The notes below the pieces were generated by a model. It was not told the origin of the DNA and made no database searches. It saw only the letters and a list, made by a program, of their open reading frames with translations. Source: JACCQS01 sp963766765 (lineage in GTDB: Bacteria > Actinomycetota > Actinomycetes > Mycobacteriales > Geodermatophilaceae). Taken from it: a DNA stretch of 64,000 nucleotides. Shown piece by piece: positions 18,237 to 26,567 of this stretch. Within the stretch, counting starts at the first letter, position 1; each line of letters begins with the position of its first letter. A program made the position numbers and the translations under genes. Location: positions 141,515 to 205,514 of the forward strand of contig CAVYBR010000007.1 of the NCBI GenBank assembly GCA_963766765.1, in the 5' to 3' direction.

Positions 18237-18533
18237 TCAGGGACCCTCGGTCTCGATTCCGGGCGGCAACTTGCCGGTCAGCTTCTTGTAGAAACCCGCC
18301 GCAACGCGCGCGGCCAACAGCCGTCCGAACGCGATGGCGATACCGGAGGCGGCCGCCCAGGCCAGGGCCTCGCGCCAGTCCGTGCCAGGTGCGGCCGGGT
18401 TCTTGGGTGGCGCCGACCCCCGTACGCCCATCCAGGTCTTGTCGAGGGCCTTGCGTACCGCGATGCCGGCCGGGATGGCAAAGGCAAAACCGAGCAGTTT
18501 CCAGAACAGCGATCCTTTGTTCCCCTTGGCCAC
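18237..18533 (-). CDS. DUF4235 domain small membrane protein
   Basis: 98-residue actinobacterial protein of unknown function. Two hydrophobic helices (about 9-24 and 57-72) flank a short polar loop, with FYKKLTGKLPP at the C-terminus as in other DUF4235 members. The start is placed at the GTG at 18533 because a perfect AAAGGAG lies about six bases upstream on this strand; the frame is open further, but without such a site. It converges on ppx, with 12 bases between stops, and diverges from the uracil-DNA glycosylase gene. Confidence 0.85.
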   Translation of the reverse strand: MAKGNKGSLFWKLLGFAFAIPAGIAVRKALDKTWMGVRGSAPPKNPAAPGTDWREALAWAAASGIAIAFGRLLAARVAAGFYKKLTGKLPPGIETEGP

Positions 18534-18639
18534 CGGTACTCCTTTCCGAGTCGAGTCCACGGCGGCTCGACGACTGGCTCGATCATGCCTGCCGGCATCC
18601 GCAGCCCGCCACCTGGCTGGCGTGCGCCACGATCAGAGT

Positions 18640-19416
18640 GTGGATACCGAAGCCAGCGATTACCCGGCAAGCATGGCTGCGAAACTGACCGACCTACCGG
18701 ACCTGGACCTGGCGATCAGTCAGTGCCGGGCGTGTCCGAGGTTGGTCGCGTGGCGCGAAGAAACCGCGCGGGTCAAACGGGCATCGTTTCGCGACTGGAC
18801 GTACTGGGCTCGGCCGGTGCCTGGGTACGGGCTCGGGGACGCACGCATCGCTATCGTCGGTCTCGCCCCGGCCGCCCACGGTGGCAATCGCACGGGTCGG
18901 GTGTTCACCGGTGACCGCAGCGGCGACTGGCTCTACGCCGCCATGCACCGGGTGGGGCTGGCCAATCAGGCCACGTCGGTGTCGATCGACGATGGGCTGC
19001 GATTGATCGACACGCGAATCCTTGCCGCCGTACGGTGCGCTCCACCCGCGAACAAGCCGACGCCACAGGAACGGGACACGTGTGCCCCGTGGATGACGCG
19101 TGAACTCGCCCTCCTCCCGATGCTGCGGGTCGTCGTCGTGCTCGGCCAGTTCGGCTGGAATGCCCTCTGGCCCGTCCTTGGTGCCATGTCCTACGTGGTG
19201 CCCCGCCCGCGGCCGCGCTTCGGTCACGGGGCGATCTGCACCGTCGAACACGCGGATCGACCCCCGCTGTCCGTGCTCGGCTGCTATCACGTCAGCCAGC
19301 AGAACACCTTCACCGGAGTACTGACAGAGCCGATGCTGGACGCGGTCCTCCTGCGGGCCCGGGAACTGGCCGAAGGACGCGATGCCGGGTCAGGAGCAGC
19401 TGACCCGAGTCACTAG
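18640..19416 (+). CDS. Family 5 uracil-DNA glycosylase (UdgB type)
   Basis: Excises uracil and other deaminated bases in base-excision repair. The motif GLAPAAHGGNRTGRVFTGD near residue 75 is the family-5 signature, in which alanine replaces the catalytic acid of family 1. HVSQQNTFTG near residue 216 is the second active-site block. Cysteines for the 4Fe-4S cluster are visible in CRACPRL near residue 28 and around CAPP and TCAPW. Homologous to mycobacterial UdgB (Rv1259). The start is uncertain: GTG 18640 is used, and ATG 18673 is a good alternative; neither has a strong ribosome binding site. The tail runs to 19416, close to the next start. Confidence 0.93.
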   Translation: MDTEASDYPASMAAKLTDLPDLDLAISQCRACPRLVAWREETARVKRASFRDWTYWARPVPGYGLGDARIAIVGLAPAAHGGNRTGRVFTGDRSGDWLYAAMHRVGLANQATSVSIDDGLRLIDTRILAAVRCAPPANKPTPQERDTCAPWMTRELALLPMLRVVVVLGQFGWNALWPVLGAMSYVVPRPRPRFGHGAICTVEHADRPPLSVLGCYHVSQQNTFTGVLTEPMLDAVLLRARELAEGRDAGSGAADPSH

Positions 19417-19444
19417 TCTTGAGCCCTATGAGGCGAGCAGCACG

Positions 19445-20763
19445 GTGAGCAGTACGCGTCCGCGCATTCTCATCGTCGGCGGCGGGTACGTCGGGCTGTA
19501 TACGGCATTACGGTTGCAGCGCAAGCTGTCTCGCGGCTCGGCCGAGATCATCGTCGTGGACCCGCAGTCGCACATGACCTACCAGCCGTTTCTTCCCGAG
19601 GCGGCCGCAGGTTCGATCGAACCGCGCCACGTCGTGGTCCCACTTCGGCGCGTTCTCAAGCACTGCAGGGTGGTGACGGGGACCGTCACCAAGATCCAGC
19701 ACAAAGATCACAAGGTCATGGTGCAGCCGATTGCCGGCGGCGCGTACGAGATTGCGTACGACATCATCGTCATCGCCCCTGGATCTGTGGCTCGCGGACC
19801 CTCCCGATTCCGGGTCTTGCGGAGGACGCCATCGGCTTCAAGAACGTGGGCGAGGCGATCTTCCTGCGCAACCACGTCCTGTCCCGGCTGGACGCAGCCG
19901 CGTCCACCGACGAGCCGGAGGTGCGTCGGCGGGCATTGACGTTCACCTTCGTCGGCGGAGGCTATGCGGGTATCGAGGCCTTCGCCGAGCTCGAGGACAT
20001 GGCCAGGTACGCGGTCAAGAAGTTCTATCCGCAGCTGCGTGCCGACGAGATGCGCTGGGTCCTCGTCGAGGCGAGCCCCCGGATCCTGCCTGAGGTGAGC
20101 CTGGTTCTGGCGGCCTACACCGTCGACCAGCTCCTGCGCCGCGGCATGGAGGTCCGGCTGAACACGAGGCTGGAATCGATGCTCGACTGCCACATCGTGC
20201 TCAGCGACGGGGACACCTATGACTGCGACACCGTCGTCTGGACCGCGGGCGTCAAGCCGAACCCGCTTTTACGCAACACGGACCTGCGGCTCGACGCCAA
20301 GGGCAGGCTCGACTGCGAGGCAAGCTTGCGGGTCCGCGGGCAGACCGATGCCTGGTCGGCGGGAGACTGCGCCGCCATCCCGGACCTGACGGTCAGCGAT
20401 CTCGGCGCGCGGACCGCGCCGAGTGCCCAGCATGCGGTGCGTCAGGCCAAAGTGCTGGCGGACAACATCGTCTCCGTGCTCCGCGGTGGGGCTCCCGCCC
20501 CGTACTTCCACAAGAATGCGGGCTCGGTAGCCAGCCTCGGGCTCTACAAGGGCGTCGCAGAGATCTACGGGGTCAAGGTCAGGGGCGTGATCGCCTGGTT
20601 CCTGCACCGGACCTACCACGTGAGCCGGGTGCCGACGTTCAACCGCAAGATTCGCGTGCTCGCCGACTGGACGCTTGCCCTGTTGTTCCGACGCGAGATC
20701 ACCTCGCTGGGCCAGATCCAGGACCCCCGCCGCGAATTCGCTGATGTAGCGAGCACCACTTAG
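19445..20763 (+). pseudogene. ndh: Type II NADH dehydrogenase, interrupted by a frameshift
   Basis: Membrane-associated flavoprotein that would pass electrons from NADH to menaquinone. Frame 1 (from GTG 19445) encodes the FAD-binding GGGYVGLYTA, the HMTYQPFLPEAAAGSI block and YDIIVIAPGSVAR. There the frame breaks: homology continues in another frame as TLPIPGLAEDAIGF and on through FVGGGYAGIEAF (NADH site), AGVKPNPLL, SAGDCAAIPD and AGSVASLGLYKG to 20763. The break lies at 19790-19798 (GCTCGCGGACC), consistent with two extra bases or one missing base. Everything else is conserved, so a sequencing error is as likely as a real pseudogene. A TTA leucine codon occurs at 20269-20271. Confidence 0.88.
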
Positions 20764-20772
20764 TCTGCTGGG

Positions 20773-20845
20773 GCCCCCGTAGCCCAATGGCAGAGGCAGG
20801 CCCCTTAAAAGGGCCCCAGTGTGGGTTCGAATCCCACCGGGGGCA
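20773..20845 (+). tRNA. tRNA with UAA anticodon (tRNA-Leu(UAA), short variable loop)
   Basis: 73 bases fold as a cloverleaf: acceptor GCCCCCG (20773-20779) with CGGGGGC (20838-20844); D stem from 20782; anticodon stem GGCCC/GGGCC (20799-20803, 20811-20815) around loop CTTAAAA; T stem GTGGG/CCCAC with TTCGAAT. The anticodon TAA is at 20806-20808. Discriminator base A20845 agrees with leucine; CCA is not encoded. The variable region is only five bases (20816-20820), whereas leucine tRNAs normally have a long variable arm. It is placed between ndh and the Bax-inhibitor gene. Confidence 0.88.
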
Positions 20846-20959
20846 CGGGTGAGAGTGATGATCTGCCGAGGACGCCGGAATTCCCGCGTGCGCAAGGAAC
20901 CTCCAGGCACGTCAGCGCGTTAATCTGACCAGCAACGAGCCCGCTACTAAGGAGCATTG

Positions 20960-21775
20960 GTGAAGAGTTCGAACCCCGCCCTGGGCCGCATTCCCAGCGG
21001 CCAGGGCTACGCGACCTGGAACCAGGCACCGGTGCAGAACGCGCCGACGTCGGGACAGCTTCAGGACATGTACGCCCAACCTGCCTATGCGCCCCCGGGC
21101 TATCAGGCGCCGTCCCGGTACATGACCATCGACGATGTCGTGACCAAGACGGGGATCACCCTGCTCGTCACGATCCTGTCGGCCGCAGCCACCTGGTTCC
21201 TACTCGAGCCCGACCAGTCCATCCCGCTGGCGCTCGGCGCGATGCTCGTCGGATTCGTCCTGGGTCTGGTCATCAGCTTCAAGACCATCACGAACCCGCT
21301 CGCGATCCTGGCCTACGCCGTGGTCGAGGGTGTCTTCCTGGGCGCGATCAGTGAGGTCTTCGAGGACATCTACCCGGGCATCGTCATCCAGGCGATCATC
21401 GGCACGATGGGCGTCTTCGCCGGGATGCTGTTCGTGTACAAGACCGGCGCAATCCGGGTCACCCCGAGCCTGCAGCGCTGGGTGATCGGCGCCGGTATCG
21501 GCGTCGTGATCTTGATGCTGGTCAACCTGGTCGCCAGTTTCATCACCCCGGGCGGCCTGGGGCTGCGTGAGCGGCGGCCCGATCGCGATCGGCTTCAGCC
21601 TGCTGTGCATCGGCATCGCGGCTTCTTCCTGCTCCTGGACTTCGACATGATCGACCAGGCGATCCGCCGCGGCGCACCGGAGAAGTTCGCTTGGTACTCC
21701 GCGTTCGGCCTGCTGGTCACGTTGGTCTGGCTGTACCTGGAGATCCTGCGGCTACTCAGCTACTTCCGCGAGTAA
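20960..21775 (+). CDS. Bax inhibitor-1 (YccA/UPF0005) family membrane protein, with a local double frameshift
   Basis: Seven-helix membrane protein; family members are thought to be ion or calcium leak channels or stress modulators. After a proline/tyrosine-rich N-terminus (1-50) come successive hydrophobic helices, ending in LLLDFDMIDQAIRRGAPEKF and ALLVTLVWLYLEILRLLSYF-type sequence. Codons about 203-220 read as an arginine-rich non-hydrophobic segment. In the +1 frame the same DNA gives GGPIAIGFSLLCIGIA, the expected sixth helix, so one base seems inserted near 21571 and one lost near 21621. Start GTG 20960 has AAGGAG five bases upstream. The transcript ends at the hairpin at 21797-21833. 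Confidence 0.87.
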   Translation: MKSSNPALGRIPSGQGYATWNQAPVQNAPTSGQLQDMYAQPAYAPPGYQAPSRYMTIDDVVTKTGITLLVTILSAAATWFLLEPDQSIPLALGAMLVGFVLGLVISFKTITNPLAILAYAVVEGVFLGAISEVFEDIYPGIVIQAIIGTMGVFAGMLFVYKTGAIRVTPSLQRWVIGAGIGVVILMLVNLVASFITPGGLGLRERRPDRDRLQPAVHRHRGFFLLLDFDMIDQAIRRGAPEKFAWYSAFGLLVTLVWLYLEILRLLSYFRE

Positions 21776-21796
21776 CTGGCACCACCTGAACACAGA

Positions 21797-21833
21797 CGAA
21801 GGCCCGGCCCCCGGAACAGGGGCCGGGCCTTCG
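21797..21833. terminator. Strong hairpin between convergent genes (bidirectional terminator)
   Basis: A perfect 15-bp stem, CGAAGGCCCGGCCCC (21797-21811) pairing with 21819-21833, and a seven-base loop. It lies between the stop of the Bax-inhibitor gene and the stop of the convergent thiolase gene. There is no long T-tract on the plus strand. Symmetry and position suggest termination in both directions. Confidence 0.75.
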
Positions 21834-21859
21834 TACGTGTGTCCGTACGTCGGTCGCGG

Positions 21860-23081
21860 TTAGGCCAGGCGCTCGAGAACCATCGCCATGCCCTGCCCGC
21901 CGCCGACGCACATGGTCTCCAGGCCGAAGGTCTTGTCCCGGGACCGCAGGCCGTTGAGCAGGGTGCCGGTGATCCGGGCACCGGTCATCCCGAACGGGTG
22001 ACCGACGGCGATCGCACCGCCGTGCACATTCAGTCGGTCGATGTCGATCCCCAGGTCGCGGTAGCTCGGGATGACCTGCGCGGCGAAGGCCTCGTTGATC
22101 TCGACCAGGTCGATGTCCCCCATGCTCATCCCAGCGCGGGCCAGCGCCTGCTTGCTCGCCTCCACCGGACCCAGGCCCATGATCTCGGGGGACAAGCCGC
22201 TGACCCCGGTCGAGACGACGCGCGCCAGCGGGGTGATGCCGAGCTCGCGGGCCTTGGTGTCGCTCATGACGATGACGGCGGCGGCGCCGTCGTTGAGCGG
22301 GCAGCAGTTGCCCGGCGGTGACCCGGCCGTCCGGCCGGAAGACGGGCTTGAGCTCGGAGACCGCCTCCAGGGTGACCCCCGCGCGCGGCCCGTCGTCGGC
22401 GCTGACGACGGTGCCGTCGGGTGTGGTGACCGGGGTGATCTCGCGTTCCCAGAAGCCGTCCTTGATCGCCTGCTCGGCGAGGTTCTGACTGCGTACGCCG
22501 AACTCGTCCATGTCGGCGCGGGTCACGTCCTTGACCAGAGCCAGGTTTTCCGCGGTCTGCCCCATCGCGATGTAGATGTCGGGCAGCTCGCCTTGGGTGC
22601 GTGGGTCCACCCAGGCGTCGGCGCCACTCTCGGCGACCTTCGCCGTACGGGTCATTGCCTCGCTGAACTGCGCATTCTGGGTCCCTGGCCAGCTGTCGCT
22701 GTTGCCACTGGCGAAACTCGACACCATCTCCACACCCGCGGAGATGAAGACGTCACCCTCACCCGCCTTGATCGCATGCATGGCCATCCGGGTGGTCTGC
22801 AGGGACGAGGAGCAGTAGCGGGTGACGGTCAGCCCAGGCAGCTGGTCCTGACCCAGCAGGATCGCCACGACCCGGCCCATGTTGAAACCTTGCTGGCCGC
22901 CGGGCAGGCCGCAGCCCAGCATGAGGTCGTCGATATCAGCCGGGTCCAGCTCGGGAACCTTGTCCAGTGCGGCCTGGATGATGGTGGCGGCGAGGTCGTC
23001 GGGCCGCAGATCCTTCAGTGACCCCTTGAACGCCCGTCCGATGGGCGAACGGGCGGTGGCGACAATGACGGCTTCTGGCAT
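21860..23081 (-). pseudogene. Acetyl-CoA C-acetyltransferase (thiolase, FadA3-like), interrupted by a frameshift
   Basis: Thiolase that would cleave 3-ketoacyl-CoA or condense acetyl-CoA; it occupies the place of mycobacterial fadA3 (Rv1074c). The 5' frame encodes VIVATARSPIGRAFKG, the nucleophilic cysteine in RYCSSSLQT near residue 89, and continues to GRVTAG. The frame then breaks; NCCPLNDGAAAVIVMSD and the C-terminal half, with the VHGGAIAVGHPFG histidine and the CVGGGQG cysteine loop, are in another frame. The extra base is in the GGG run at 22311-22313 (CCC on the plus strand). Removing one base restores a 406-residue protein. All catalytic residues are intact, so a sequencing error is plausible. 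Confidence 0.9.
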
Positions 23082-23179
23082 GACGATCTCCGATCGGCGT
23101 AGGACGACAGCAGGTGCACTGCGTTCTCGAACGAATCTAGCCCGACACCCGGCGGGCTGTGGCCATCACGTCTGCGGAC

Positions 23180-23992
23180 TCAGTACGTCGCGGGCGAGCC
23201 GGCGGCATCCAGAATCTTTGGTTCCAAGGCATCCACCCAGATCCGGGCACCCTCGACGGACGGATGCCAGCCGTCGGCTGCCAGCAGGCCGCGATCGGCG
23301 CGAAAGACCGGTCCACACTCCTTGGCCAGGTCCACCGGGAGGCCACCGGCGAAGCGAGTCGCGGCGAGTTGGACTCTGGCCACCTGACGCGAGCGCCACC
23401 CGGCAACGGCTCGAAGCGGTTGACCGAGCCCGCGTGCGGCAGCCAGATCCGGAGCTGTGCCGACGACCACTGGCACGCCGTGGTCCCGCAATCGGCGTAC
23501 TGCATCGACCACGCCGTACGACACCGAACTCGCCCGAGTGAGGCGGACCGCATCGTCGGATCCGATGACGAGCACGGCGAGATCCGGTCGCGTCAGCAGG
23601 GCGCGCGAGACCTGCGGCCCGAGATCACCGGTCCGCGAGCCCGCGATTGCGAATCCGGAGAGCTCGACTCGCCAGCCGGCTGCGGCCAGGCGAGCGGCCA
23701 GCTGACCGGGCACGCTCTGCTCCACCGTGCTGACCCCGTACCCAGCTGCGGCGGAGTCGCCGAGGACGGCAAGCCGCAGCGGCGGATCGCCGCTGACCCC
23801 GAACGTGCCGGTGATCGGCGGCGGATCCAGCATCGCCGTGGGATCGCGGCGCGCCGCCGCGATCAGCTGCCCCGCCAGAATCGCTCCGGTGGCTCCGACG
23901 CCCCCGACGACCGCTCCGGCTCCGACGCGGCCGATCCGGACGACCACTCCGCGCCGTCGACGTGATCTGGCCGCTCGGCTCGCTCGGCTCAT
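23180..23992 (-). CDS. SGNH/GDSL-type hydrolase (second of a tandem pair)
   Basis: Predicted exported or membrane-tethered esterase of the SGNH superfamily. A very basic N-terminus (arginine cluster 9-14) and a hydrophobic helix (about 21-45) form a signal anchor. Block I is LAVLGDSAAAGYG, with the nucleophilic serine near residue 77; block III is VIGSDDAVR, with aspartate where asparagine usually sits; the His/Asp block V is DGWHPSVEG. Its ATG overlaps the stop of the upstream SGNH gene by four bases (ATGA). It lies 98 bases before the thiolase gene on the same strand, matching the Rv1075c-fadA3 order in mycobacteria. Confidence 0.87.
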   Translation of the reverse strand: MSRASRAARSRRRRGVVVRIGRVGAGAVVGGVGATGAILAGQLIAAARRDPTAMLDPPPITGTFGVSGDPPLRLAVLGDSAAAGYGVSTVEQSVPGQLAARLAAAGWRVELSGFAIAGSRTGDLGPQVSRALLTRPDLAVLVIGSDDAVRLTRASSVSYGVVDAVRRLRDHGVPVVVGTAPDLAAARGLGQPLRAVAGWRSRQVARVQLAATRFAGGLPVDLAKECGPVFRADRGLLAADGWHPSVEGARIWVDALEPKILDAAGSPATY

Positions 23993-25008
23993 AGGTGACT
24001 CGCCTCTTCCGGGGAATCGGTCTTGACACAGTCGTCGGCTTCGACCATCGGCATCGGGCGTCGGCGGCGCAGCCGAGCCCATCCCGACGACACCGGGGCG
24101 TCGGCGTCTGCTTGGGAGACTTCCGTACCGGCGCGTTCGACCGCTCGTACAGCCGCATGCTCGACGGACGTGACGCGTTCCTTGCCGAACGGCCGGTCGC
24201 GCGCCTGTCCGCCGTCGGGCCACAGACCCAGCGCCGCGGCCGCAGTGGGCAAGATGACAGCGGCGGCCGCTGCGTAGCCGTCCGCGGAGGGATGGAACTC
24301 ATCCGCGCTGAACATGTTGGGATCGCGGGCAAAGGCCGGGCCGAGGATCGCGCCGAGTGATACGGTGCGTCCGCCGGCCCTGACCACGGCCACCGTCTGC
24401 AGCGCGGCGAGTTGGCGGCTCCACCGGCGAGCGATGAATCGCAGCGGTTGGCGCACCGGCCGGATTGTGCCGAGGTCCGGGCAGGTCGCCACGACTACCT
24501 CGCTACCGGCCTCGCGGAGCCGAGTCACCGCCTCGGAGAGGAAACGGACCGATATTGACGGGCGCGTCCGCGATGTGACGTCGTTGGCGCCGATCATGAT
24601 GATGGCGAGGTCCAGGTCCGGCGTCTCGTCGAGGGCCACCTGTATCTGGCTGTCGAGGTCGCGGGACTCCGCGCCGATCCAGGCAAGTCTCGTGAACGTC
24701 ACCGGTCGCTCGGCCAGCTCGCTCAGGGCGTTGACGATGAGGACGCCCGGAGTCTCGTTCGTCGAATCCACACCGAGGCCCACCGCGCTGCTGTCGCCGA
24801 GGACGGTGACGCTGATCGCCTTGCCCGGGAATTCCCCGTACGTGCCGTCGCCAGTGGGCGGGCCGAGAATTGGCGTGCGCTTCTCCACGACGCGGCGCGC
24901 GGCTCGACTCTGGGACAGGATCAGGCTGATGGCCGCGCCTGCGGCCGCTCCGACGCTGCCCAGAGTGAATGCCGTCCCCAGCGCGGCTCGACGGACTTTG
25001 CCGTTCAT
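23989..25008 (-). CDS. SGNH/GDSL-type hydrolase (first of a tandem pair)
   Basis: Predicted exported esterase of the SGNH family, closest by position to mycobacterial Rv1075c. Residues 6-32 are a signal peptide or anchor. Block I is VTVLGDSSAVGLG, with Ser near residue 73; block III is MIGANDVTSR, with the canonical Asn; block V is DEFHPSADGY, with the catalytic Asp-His. A C-terminal tail of about 85 residues beyond the fold is rich in Arg, Ala and Glu and absent from the downstream paralogue. Start ATG 25008; its promoter must lie in the 175 bases shared with divergent cbs. The stop overlaps the next ATG. Confidence 0.9.
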   Translation of the reverse strand: MNGKVRRAALGTAFTLGSVGAAAGAAISLILSQSRAARRVVEKRTPILGPPTGDGTYGEFPGKAISVTVLGDSSAVGLGVDSTNETPGVLIVNALSELAERPVTFTRLAWIGAESRDLDSQIQVALDETPDLDLAIIMIGANDVTSRTRPSISVRFLSEAVTRLREAGSEVVVATCPDLGTIRPVRQPLRFIARRWSRQLAALQTVAVVRAGGRTVSLGAILGPAFARDPNMFSADEFHPSADGYAAAAAVILPTAAAALGLWPDGGQARDRPFGKERVTSVEHAAVRAVERAGTEVSQADADAPVSSGWARLRRRRPMPMVEADDCVKTDSPEEASHL

Positions 25009-25183
25009 CTGGCGTTACCCCTGACAAGGCCCGTCGCAGCTTTCGCCCGCCCGCTGTGCCCCATCACCAGGTCGAGGTTAGTCCTGCCAGCAGGGAGCCC
25101 GGTCGGCTTTTCCCTGTCGGTGACCGCTCGGTGAGCTCGACGACCGGCTCCCGCGTAGGCCCGTACCTGGTCCGCCACGTACT

Positions 25184-26566
25184 GTGAGTGCCGTGCGTTT
25201 CGTCGACAGTGTGGTCGATCTGATCGGAGGCACACCTCTGGTCCGCCTCGGCCGGATCGGGGCAGACGCCCCTGCGGCGCTCGCGGCAAAGGTTGAGTAC
25301 TTCAATCCCGGCGGGTCGGTGAAGGACCGCATTGCGGTTCGCATGATCGACGCTGCCGAGGCCTCCGGCGAGCTGGTGCCGGGTGGTGTGATCGTCGAAC
25401 CCACGAGCGGTAATACCGGCGTGGGCCTGGCCCTGGTCGCCCAGCAGCGCGGGTACCGATGCATCTTCGTCTGCCCGGACAAGGTGTCCACCGACAAGAT
25501 CAACGTGCTGCGCGCGTACGGCGCGACGGTCGTCGTCTGTCCGACAGCGGTCCCACCCGATCATCCGGAGTCCTATTACAAGGTCTCCGACCGGCTCGCC
25601 GCTGAGACGCCCAACGCGTGGAAGCCCGACCAGTACTCCAACCCGAACAACGCCGCCTCGCACTACGAGACCACTGGGCCGGAACTCTGGGCGCAGACCG
25701 AGGGCCGGATCACCCATTTCGTCGCGGGGGTCGGCACCGGCGGGACGATCAGCGGTACGGGGCGCTATCTCAAAGAGGTATCCGAGGGCCGGGTCAAGAT
25801 CATCGGCGCCGACCCGGAGGGGTCGGTGTACTCGGGCGGCACCGGTCGGCCGTATCTCGTCGAAGGGGTCGGGGAGGATTTCTGGCCGGAGGCCTACGAA
25901 CCGAAGGTTCCCGACGAGATCCTGGCCGTGTCGGACCGAGACTCGTTCGCGATGACTCGTCGGCTTGCCCGCGAGGAAGGGCTGCTGGTCGGCGGATCGT
26001 GCGGCATGGCCGCGGCCGCTGCGCTCCGAGTCGCAGAGACAGCAGCTCCGGGCGACCTCGTCGTGGTCTTGCTGCCGGACTCGGGCCGTGGCTATCTGTC
26101 GAAGATCTTCAACGATGACTGGCTTGCCGACTACGGCTTCCTGGCCCGCGGCGACGAACAGACCACAATCGGTGACGTCCTGCTGGCAAAGGCAGGATCC
26201 ATCCCGGAGCTCGTCCACGTGCACCCGAACGAAACGGTGCGCGAGGCGGTCGACATCCTGCGTGAGTACGGGGTCTCCCAGGTGCCCGTCGTGCTGTCCG
26301 AGCCGCCGGTGATGGCGGCTGAGATCGTTGGCTCGGTTGTGGACAGCGACCTCCTGGACGCGCTGTTCACCGGTCGGGCGACGCTGGCCGACAAACTCGA
26401 GAAACACATGGGCCCGCCCCTGCCCCAGGTGGGCGCGGGCGAGCCGGTGGCCGAACTCCTCGCCGTGCTCACGAGCCGCGATGCCGCAGTGGTGCTCGAC
26501 GACGGCAAGCCGCGTGGGGTGCTGACCCGGCAGGACGTGCTCGGCTACCTCGCCAGCGGTTCCTAG
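25184..26566 (+). CDS. cbs: Cystathionine beta-synthase
   Basis: PLP enzyme joining homocysteine and serine to cystathionine, the first step of reverse transsulfuration (Rv1077 equivalent). The PLP-binding lysine is Lys47 in NPGGSVKDRI, the substrate loop is EPTSGNTGVGLA, and the phosphate-binding loop is VGTGGTISGTG. Two CBS regulatory domains follow from about residue 335 to 460 (VREAVDILREYGVSQVPVV, and a second one ending in GVLTRQDVLGYL). 460 residues matches the actinobacterial enzyme. GTG 25184 is used; GTG 25193 is possible. The T7SS genes separate it from metB. Confidence 0.96.
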   Translation: MSAVRFVDSVVDLIGGTPLVRLGRIGADAPAALAAKVEYFNPGGSVKDRIAVRMIDAAEASGELVPGGVIVEPTSGNTGVGLALVAQQRGYRCIFVCPDKVSTDKINVLRAYGATVVVCPTAVPPDHPESYYKVSDRLAAETPNAWKPDQYSNPNNAASHYETTGPELWAQTEGRITHFVAGVGTGGTISGTGRYLKEVSEGRVKIIGADPEGSVYSGGTGRPYLVEGVGEDFWPEAYEPKVPDEILAVSDRDSFAMTRRLAREEGLLVGGSCGMAAAAALRVAETAAPGDLVVVLLPDSGRGYLSKIFNDDWLADYGFLARGDEQTTIGDVLLAKAGSIPELVHVHPNETVREAVDILREYGVSQVPVVLSEPPVMAAEIVGSVVDSDLLDALFTGRATLADKLEKHMGPPLPQVGAGEPVAELLAVLTSRDAAVVLDDGKPRGVLTRQDVLGYLASGS

Positions 26567-26567
26567 C

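Noticed and set aside
20761..20850. Reading the tRNA as a class II leucine tRNA with a long variable arm
   Set aside because: Only five bases fit between the anticodon and T stems, and no longer arm can be drawn.
25064..26567. Continuation of the minus-strand membrane-protein frame through the whole of cbs
   Set aside because: The product beyond 26567 is low-complexity shadow sequence antisense to a well-conserved enzyme. Only the first part (26568-26806) looks like protein.
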